Shown piece by piece: positions 27,102 to 31,415 of a stretch of DNA of 31,415 bases. A model generated the notes under the pieces. The model was not told the DNA's origin. It did not search any database and saw only the letters and a list, made by a program, of their open reading frames with translations. The DNA comes from a virus. Location of the stretch: the IMG/VR virus record IMGVR_UViG_3300032291_001746, positions 1-31,415 of that record; one strand, given 5' to 3'. Position 1 is the first letter of the stretch. Each line of letters begins with the position of its first letter. A program made the translations under genes and the position numbers.

Positions 27102-28847
27102 CTATACGACAGGCCGAAATACGTTGATGGGGCTGGTAGTGGCCGTGGTAGTGCCGTAGCTATTCGTCGATGTAATGACGCAGCGAACCGTTACCGAGTT
27201 GCTGGGCAGTCTTGTGATCGTGAGCGACCCGCTAGCCGTTCCGCCAAACACGCTATTCGCACCCAAGATTGATTCGACGGACGTGAACTCGTCGTTCGTA
27301 TAGGTTGCACGCGCCTGCCACTGTCGCGTGGTTGTCACGCCGCCATAGATGATTTCGCCATAAGTCACAAACACGGAGTTGCTCATCTGCGGCCAGTTGA
27401 CCGTGCTAGGCCCGTCGATGATCGTGATCTGCGGAGCGGTTACCCAATTGATATTAAGAATCGCCACTGATGACGTGACCGTAGCCGCGCCGGTAGCCGT
27501 CAGCCTGCATCGGTAGTAGTCGCCGTTGTCGGCTGCGTAGCTAAGGCCAGTGAGCGAGAGCGTGCTGGTCGTCTGGCCGCTGACGTTGGACCACGTCGAG
27601 CCGCTCGCCTCGCGCTTCTGCCACTGATACGCCAGCGTGCCAGACGTGACGCTGGCAGTGACCGAAAAAGACGCCGTACTAGCTGTGTTGGATATGGATG
27701 CGTTTTGCGGCTGTGCCGTGATCGTGATGACCGGGGCTGCCGGCACGATGACAGCCACCGACAGAGAGGCTGCATTGCTCGCGACGGATGGCAGGCCAAA
27801 GGCACCGACGACACAGCGGTAGAGGTTGCCGTCGTCTGAGCCAGAAACGCCCGTCAGAGACAGCGTCGCGGACGTGGCCGCGTCGATCGTCACCCAGCCG
27901 CTGCCTTGATTCCGTTGCCACTGGTACGCCACCGCCACGCCGGTCGAGGCCGAGGCCGCCACCGTGAACGATGCCGAGCCGGTCGAGCCTTGATTGATCG
28001 ATAGGCTCACGTCGGCTGGCTGCTGCGTGACCGAGATCGACGCCACGACGCCGACGTAGTCGCCGCCGTCCATGTCGTCGCTGCTGGTCGGCGTTGCCGC
28101 AGCCCATGCCGTGCCGTTCCAAGTTGGCACCTGGCCGGTCGTGGCCGACGACTGTGCAATGCCCGAGAGACTGATCACCGGCACGGCGTGAACGTGGTCA
28201 CTTCGGCTGGCCGTGGAGCTTGTGCCCGCCGATGCCGTTCCGAGCGCCGCAGGCGTGGCGTCTGACAGAGAAGCACCGCCGCCAGACCCAGCGGCACCGT
28301 CAGCCCCGCGAGGGATTCCGAACGCCAGGGCGACCTTTGAGCCGCCGTCGCTCGGCGTGGCCGTGACGGTGGCAGAGCTACCAGCCGAGAGCGTGGTGGC
28401 GCTGGCCGTGATCGTGGGCGTGGCGCCGTTGGTGCCATTGATTCCGTTTGCGCCAGCAGCACCGGCAGGCCCACGCGGGATAGCGAACGACAGCGTCAGA
28501 TTGCCGCCGCTCGCTGTTCCCGTCACGCTGGCGTTGCCGCTGTCAAGCGTCGTCGTGCTTCCGACCGTCACGTTTGTCGCTGGCCCAGCCGGTATGCCGA
28601 TGTCTAGCTTCGCAGCGAATGCAGTGCCGAGGTCGTTCTTGACGTACGCCTGCGAACCCGCAGCGAGAGTCGTCACGCTGTTGATTGCCAGCGTGCCAGA
28701 GACGACCGTAGCGTTGCCAGGCGAGATCGTGCCGGTAGACACGTTGACGGCACCGCCATTGCCGACAGTGGCGTTGACCGTCGAGCCGCCAGACACGGCG
28801 ACCTTCGCGGCTCCAGCGTTGGTGACGTTGACTGTGATGTCGCTCAT
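27102..28847 (-). CDS. Tail fibre/adhesin with collagen-like and Ig-like repeats (581 aa)
   Basis: Regions in order: an N-terminal beta-repeat segment (about 1-120); a G-x-x collagen-like stretch (GPAGAAGANGINGTNGA, ~126-142, and GADGAAGSGGG near 181); a SRSDHVHAVP segment (~214-223), common in phage fibres; then three Ig-like units at about 270-364, 370-467 and 470-580. The first two have the W ... YxCxV/L core (AYQWQRNQGSGWVTI...LYRCVVG; AYQWQKREASGSTW...YYRCRL). Ig-like domains are common on phage surfaces. This is probably the main host-contact fibre. Confidence 0.75.
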   Translation of the reverse strand: MSDITVNVTNAGAAKVAVSGGSTVNATVGNGGAVNVSTGTISPGNATVVSGTLAINSVTTLAAGSQAYVKNDLGTAFAAKLDIGIPAGPATNVTVGSTTTLDSGNASVTGTASGGNLTLSFAIPRGPAGAAGANGINGTNGATPTITASATTLSAGSSATVTATPSDGGSKVALAFGIPRGADGAAGSGGGASLSDATPAALGTASAGTSSTASRSDHVHAVPVISLSGIAQSSATTGQVPTWNGTAWAAATPTSSDDMDGGDYVGVVASISVTQQPADVSLSINQGSTGSASFTVAASASTGVAVAYQWQRNQGSGWVTIDAATSATLSLTGVSGSDDGNLYRCVVGAFGLPSVASNAASLSVAVIVPAAPVITITAQPQNASISNTASTASFSVTASVTSGTLAYQWQKREASGSTWSNVSGQTTSTLSLTGLSYAADNGDYYRCRLTATGAATVTSSVAILNINWVTAPQITIIDGPSTVNWPQMSNSVFVTYGEIIYGGVTTTRQWQARATYTNDEFTSVESILGANSVFGGTASGSLTITRLPSNSVTVRCVITSTNSYGTTTATTSPINVFRPVV

Positions 28848-29212
28848 GGTGCCCTTGCGATGAGGTCGCCACTAACGACAGTGCGAGTCACACCAGCAGG
28901 AGTCACCCAACGGATGAAGTGCCGGTACTGAATCGCTGGCGAAAGCGATGCCGTCTGCGTTTCGCTCACGCCCCACGTCAGAACGCCATTGGCAGCGTTT
29001 GAAATCGTGATCGTCGGCGTGATGGCAGTAGCACCGACAGCGCTGACGGTCCCGCCACCGCCACCGAAAAAGCCGTTTGTTGAGACGACATAGACGCCAG
29101 CGGTGAACGTGTAGCCTGTCACGTCAACGTCCAGATCAAGCGTGAAGTTGACCTCGTCAGAGACCACAAATGTGACCGTCAGGTCGCCCGGCAGCTGTTC
29201 AAACGTCGCCAT
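28844..29212 (-). CDS. Small beta-rich tail protein (122 aa)
   Basis: ATG at 29212 has GAGGAG eight bases upstream; a GTG at 29221 sits inside that site. The protein reads ATFEQLPGDLTVTFVVSDEVNFTLDLDVDVTGYTFTAGVYVV then GGGGGTVSAVGATAITPTITISNAANGVLTWGVSETQTASLSPAIQYRHFIRWVTPAGVTRTVVSGDLIARAP. The second half resembles phage BppU-like baseplate/fibre-adapter domains (D-x-x-x-F-x-x-x-x-x-W-x-x-P-x-G-x-x-R-T-x-x-x-G-x-(F/L)). It overlaps the fibre gene by four bases. Confidence 0.6.
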   Translation of the reverse strand: MATFEQLPGDLTVTFVVSDEVNFTLDLDVDVTGYTFTAGVYVVSTNGFFGGGGGTVSAVGATAITPTITISNAANGVLTWGVSETQTASLSPAIQYRHFIRWVTPAGVTRTVVSGDLIARAP

Positions 29213-29230
29213 TTCGTCCACTCCTCGTGG

Positions 29231-29256
29231 TTGGCATTGTCACGGACAAGAGCCAA
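29231..29256 (-). other. Hairpin just upstream of a ribosome site
   Basis: On the minus strand TTGGC pairs with GCCAA, and TTGTC with GACAA around a three-base loop. The structure ends about ten bases before the GAGGAG site for the gene at 29212. It may modulate translation or processing. No U-tract. Confidence 0.35.
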
Positions 29257-29267
29257 CAAATGACCGG

Positions 29268-29849
29268 CTATGACCCAAACGTGCCGCCATCGAGCGTCAC
29301 GTTGTCTATCGTGCCACCCGTGATCGCCACGTTGCTGGCTGACTGCGTCGCTATTGAGCCAAGCCCGAGATTTGCCCTCGCCGTCGATGCCGTGGCCGTC
29401 AACTCGCTCAGGTTGTTTGAGGTGGTCAGCTTGCCCGACAGCGAGGTAGTGACAGTGGTCGAAAACGAGGCGTCAGACCCAAGAGCGTCGGCAAGTTCCT
29501 TGAGCGTGTCGAGCGCCGCAGGGGCAGCGTTGATGACGTTGGAGATTGCCGTGGCGACAGCACTGGTCGTCGCGTAGCTCGAAAGCGTCGTGCTCAACGA
29601 AGACGTCGTGACGTAGCCGCTAAGAGCCGATGACAGGCTCGCGCTGGTCAGGTAACCGGATAGCTGGCTTGAGATGTACGCTGGGCCGCCGATAGCCTGG
29701 ACGCTTGTAGCCGTGCCGCCAGCACCGCCGGTGCCAACGCCAACCCAAAGCGTTCCGCCGCCTCCCTCACTGTACGCAAGCTCTGCATTTTGCAGCGTAG
29801 CGGGTGCCGACGACACCGTGGACCGCTTGATACGAATCGTGGTTGGCAT
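29268..29849 (-). CDS. Tail fibre repeat protein (193 aa)
   Basis: Starts TTIRIKRSTVSSAPATLQNAELAYSEGGGGTLWVGVG, a fibre-adapter start, followed by repeated serine/alanine-rich strands (SGYLTSASLSSALSGYVTTSSLSTTLSSYATTS). It contains ISNVINAAPAALDTLKELADALGSDASFSTTVTTSLSGK, a repeat unit well known from phage tail fibres, and ends with a short collagen-free TGGTIDNVTLDGGTFGS. GGAG lies eight bases before the ATG. Confidence 0.75.
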   Translation of the reverse strand: MPTTIRIKRSTVSSAPATLQNAELAYSEGGGGTLWVGVGTGGAGGTATSVQAIGGPAYISSQLSGYLTSASLSSALSGYVTTSSLSTTLSSYATTSAVATAISNVINAAPAALDTLKELADALGSDASFSTTVTTSLSGKLTTSNNLSELTATASTARANLGLGSIATQSASNVAITGGTIDNVTLDGGTFGS

Positions 29850-29850
29850 G

Positions 29851-30129
29851 TCAGTAGCTCCCGCCGTCTATGAGTTGTGGTTCGTTGATCGCCGTAACTT
29901 CAATCCATGTGGTCAAGTTGGCGTTAAGCCGCCACGCCTTCTGTGTGTCAATCACCCACACGAGCATCCCCGCCTCACGCCGCAGCTGCGGGATCGCGTC
30001 ACGCTCGGCAATGTCGGCAACGCTGCGGTATCCGCCCTTTCCGTACCGAGCCTCGTGCGAAGCGTGAGCGTCCGTCGTGTCAAACGGCACGATCGGCGCG
30101 AGTACGTTAGTGCCTTTGATGCTTGACAT
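29851..30129 (-). CDS. Small tail/fibre-associated protein (92 aa)
   Basis: SSIKGTNVLAPIVPFDTTDAHASHEARYGKGGYRSVADIAERDAIPQLRREAGMLVWVIDTQKAWRLNANLTTWIEVT. The D-T-x-D-x-x-x-(T/S)-H-x-x-x-Y-G-K-G-G-x-R-x-V pattern followed by R-x-x-G-M-x-V-x-V is frequent in small phage tail proteins. One base separates it from the fibre gene. Confidence 0.65.
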   Translation of the reverse strand: MSSIKGTNVLAPIVPFDTTDAHASHEARYGKGGYRSVADIAERDAIPQLRREAGMLVWVIDTQKAWRLNANLTTWIEVTAINEPQLIDGGSY

Positions 30130-30132
30130 ACG

Positions 30133-30822
30133 TCAACTCACAGTCAGATTGACGGTGCCGGTGATCGGATACGTTGAGCGATAGATGCCGTAGCTTGTCG
30201 CCGTCTGCCCAGCGAACGTGATCGTCCGTTGCGTCGTCTCAAAGGCAGACGACGTCAAGCCGCTGACGGCAAACGTCGGTACGCCGAAACTTGTCGGCAG
30301 GACGACATAGACATACGCAGTCTGTGCCGTGATCGTCCTAGACTGTGCCCGAGTGCCTCCGAGGTCATTAGCGAGGCTCGCGACAATCTGAGCGTCAGTG
30401 ATGGTCGTGGCAGCGAACGAGCCCCAGAAGCGACGCCTGAGCGTCGGAACGACTTGCGACGCCTCGGCAGTGGCAATCGTGTGGACTCGCACCGTCGTGC
30501 GGAATGCGTCGCCGTAATGAAACACAGGGACGCCACGCGGGCTGGTCACTTCATAAGTGATGTCAACGCCGTTGATCGTGTCGATGATTCGGTCGTGCCG
30601 CAGCGGCTCACCAAACGGCAGCGTGCCAGCCTTGATGACGAAGTCACGGGACTCCCACTGCTCGATCACGCCGCTCGTGCCTTGCGACTCAAAGCGGCTT
30701 GTGCCGATAGTGGCTAGCACTGCGCCAAAGTCGGCACCGCGAGAGTAGCGGACAGACCGCGACGCACTCGCCGACAACTGGCCGGCGAGCCAAGACGCAC
30801 CGCTGGCGAGCAGGTCGGACAT
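30133..30822 (-). CDS. Head-tail connector/neck-type protein (229 aa, tentative)
   Basis: I chose the ATG at 30822 because GAGG lies five bases upstream. The N-terminal ~100 residues (SDLLASGASWLAGQLSASASRSVRYSRGADFGAVLATIGTSRFES..VIEQWESRDFVIKAGTLPFGEPLRHDRI) look like a head-completion/stopper domain. The C-terminal part (AAYVYVVLPTSFG-type strands, FAGQTATSYGIYRSTYPI) resembles a fibronectin-like domain. It lies between capsid decoration and fibre genes. Confidence 0.55.
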   Translation of the reverse strand: MSDLLASGASWLAGQLSASASRSVRYSRGADFGAVLATIGTSRFESQGTSGVIEQWESRDFVIKAGTLPFGEPLRHDRIIDTINGVDITYEVTSPRGVPVFHYGDAFRTTVRVHTIATAEASQVVPTLRRRFWGSFAATTITDAQIVASLANDLGGTRAQSRTITAQTAYVYVVLPTSFGVPTFAVSGLTSSAFETTQRTITFAGQTATSYGIYRSTYPITGTVNLTVS

Positions 30823-30866
30823 TGGCACCTCGGTCTACAAGACCGCCGGCGGCGCGGAAAGGAGAA

Positions 30867-30880
30867 CGCTGCCGCCAGCG
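30867..30880 (-). other. Short hairpin in the connector upstream gap
   Basis: On the minus strand CGCTG pairs with CAGCG around GCGG, and TTCTCCTTT follows. Nearby, 12-base palindromic GCCGCCGGCGGC (plus strand) forms another possible structure. Weak terminator or processing hairpin between the decoration protein and connector genes. Confidence 0.3.
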
Positions 30881-30905
30881 GCTTGCAGGTGGGACGGGGA
30901 CAAGA

Positions 30906-31241
30906 TCAGCCGACGTTGAGGATCACCTGCACGGTCGTGTCAGTGGTCGAGGCAGCCCTAGCAGCCTTGCCAGCACGCTTGTTGTCCGTGGAAGTCGTGG
31001 TGATGTTGCCAGCCGTGGCGTCCCAGTAGACGACAGCGCCTTGGCTGATCGCCTTGTTGCTAGCCGCAGCCGCCTTCGGCATCGACCAGACGCCATCGAC
31101 AGCAACTGTACCGAGAGCGTTGGCAGCAATCGCCACGGGAGCGACGCACACGAGATCATTGAGCACCACCACGCCACCGACCGCGACAGCGGACGAAGGC
31201 GTGTGTTCGATGAGGCAGCCAGCCTGAACGTAATCAGCCAT
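30906..31241 (-). CDS. DUF2190 capsid decoration-type protein (111 aa)
   Basis: ATG at 31241 chosen with AGGTGA five bases upstream (a longer frame to 31250 lacks a site). ADYVQAGCLIEHTPSSAVAVGGVVVLNDLVCVAPVAIAANALGTVAVDGVWSMPKAAAASNKAISQGAVVYWDATAGNITTT matches DUF2190: Y-x-x-x-G-x-x-(I/L), (A/V)xxGxVVxx, (G)xxAVxGVWxxPK, GxxVYWD. These are small capsid cement/decoration proteins, usually encoded next to the major capsid gene, as here. Confidence 0.85.
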   Translation of the reverse strand: MADYVQAGCLIEHTPSSAVAVGGVVVLNDLVCVAPVAIAANALGTVAVDGVWSMPKAAAASNKAISQGAVVYWDATAGNITTTSTDNKRAGKAARAASTTDTTVQVILNVG

Positions 31242-31284
31242 GAGGATCACCTAGCTTTCTGGGTATGGGTTGGTTGGAATCATG

Positions 31285-31316
31285 CCGCCGGGCGGGCTTG
31301 GGCTCCCGCCCGGCGG
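31285..31316 (-). terminator. Twelve-base perfect GC-rich hairpin between capsid and decoration genes
   Basis: CCGCCGGGCGGG (31285-31296) and CCCGCCCGGCGG (31305-31316) are exact inverse complements around an eight-base loop. The hairpin sits between the capsid stop (31335) and the DUF2190 start. No U-tract follows on the minus strand (GGCATGATTCC), so it is more likely a partial terminator or an RNA-stabilising element than a complete intrinsic terminator. Confidence 0.5.
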
Positions 31317-31334
31317 TCACGGTTTGTCTTCAGA

Positions 31335-31415
31335 TCAAGAAGCGTCGGCCTTCACGCCGGCGAGGTATTCGGCCTTGGCGACGCCAAAGTCGAAGTAGCC
31401 ACGCATCTGCACGCC
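31335..31415 (-). CDS. Partial CDS, C-terminus of probable major capsid protein
   Basis: The final 26 residues are visible: GVQMRGYFDFGVAKAEYLAG then VKADAS, stop at 31335-31337. The RGYFDFGVA segment and the position immediately before a DUF2190 decoration protein fit an HK97-fold major capsid protein. Runs off the right edge. Confidence 0.55.
   Translation of the reverse strand, partial: GVQMRGYFDFGVAKAEYLAGVKADAS

Noticed and set aside
1-31415. CRISPR array, tRNA or rRNA genes, insertion sequences
   Set aside because: I saw no regularly spaced repeats, no clover-leaf candidates and no transposase-type product. Short tandem repeats are all inside coding linkers.

Overview
The window is one contiguous stretch of a temperate tailed-phage (prophage) genome. 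No bacterial housekeeping gene is visible. Almost every gene is on the minus strand, packed tightly with ATGA, GTGA or TAATG overlaps and clear Shine-Dalgarno (SD) sequences. The only plus-strand genes are a tyrosine integrase and one small protein in the middle. The DNA is GC-rich. The styles of the cysteine-rich virion proteins and of several small proteins resemble phages of Planctomycetes as I remember them. That host assignment is inference, not proof.

The left part (about 1-9400, read right to left) is the early and regulatory region. From right to left it carries a small helix-turn-helix (HTH) regulator, two small unknown proteins, a C5-cytosine DNA methyltransferase with a second conserved reading frame inside it, a RecT-like recombination protein, small coupled genes, a winged-helix protein, a CoiA-like nuclease, a DUF1376 replication-type protein, a possible helicase-loader-like protein, a LexA-type DNA-binding domain without peptidase, and a DnaN-type sliding clamp. 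Four related operator-like sequences sit in the 7.4 kb and 9.1-9.4 kb control regions, three of them embedded in strong sigma70-like promoters.

The centre (9585-10717, plus strand) holds the integrase and a small basic protein. They converge on the end of the late operon at a hairpin near 10720.

The right part (10729 to the right edge, read right to left) is the late operon. It starts upstream of the window with the major capsid protein, whose last 26 residues are visible. It continues with a DUF2190 decoration-type protein, a connector or neck protein, tail-fibre and Ig/LamG-like adhesin genes, a tail terminator, an HK97-gp10-like protein, three tandem tail-tube-like paralogues, a tail assembly chaperone with an apparent -1 frameshift extension, the tape measure protein, distal-tail and cysteine-rich proteins, a metallophosphoesterase, a nucleotide-pyrophosphatase-like protein and a membrane/lysis cluster. 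That cluster contains a papain-like cysteine peptidase with a membrane anchor beside a GlsB/YeaQ-like membrane protein.

The best leads are: (1) two overlapping reading frames in the methyltransferase locus, both carrying recognisable family motifs; (2) a T_TTT_TTC slippery site producing a G/GT-type tail chaperone fusion; (3) the operator/promoter family; (4) the papain-like candidate lysis enzyme; (5) a possible +1 frameshift at a UGA-C stop at 4956; (6) the low-GC CoiA-like nuclease gene.
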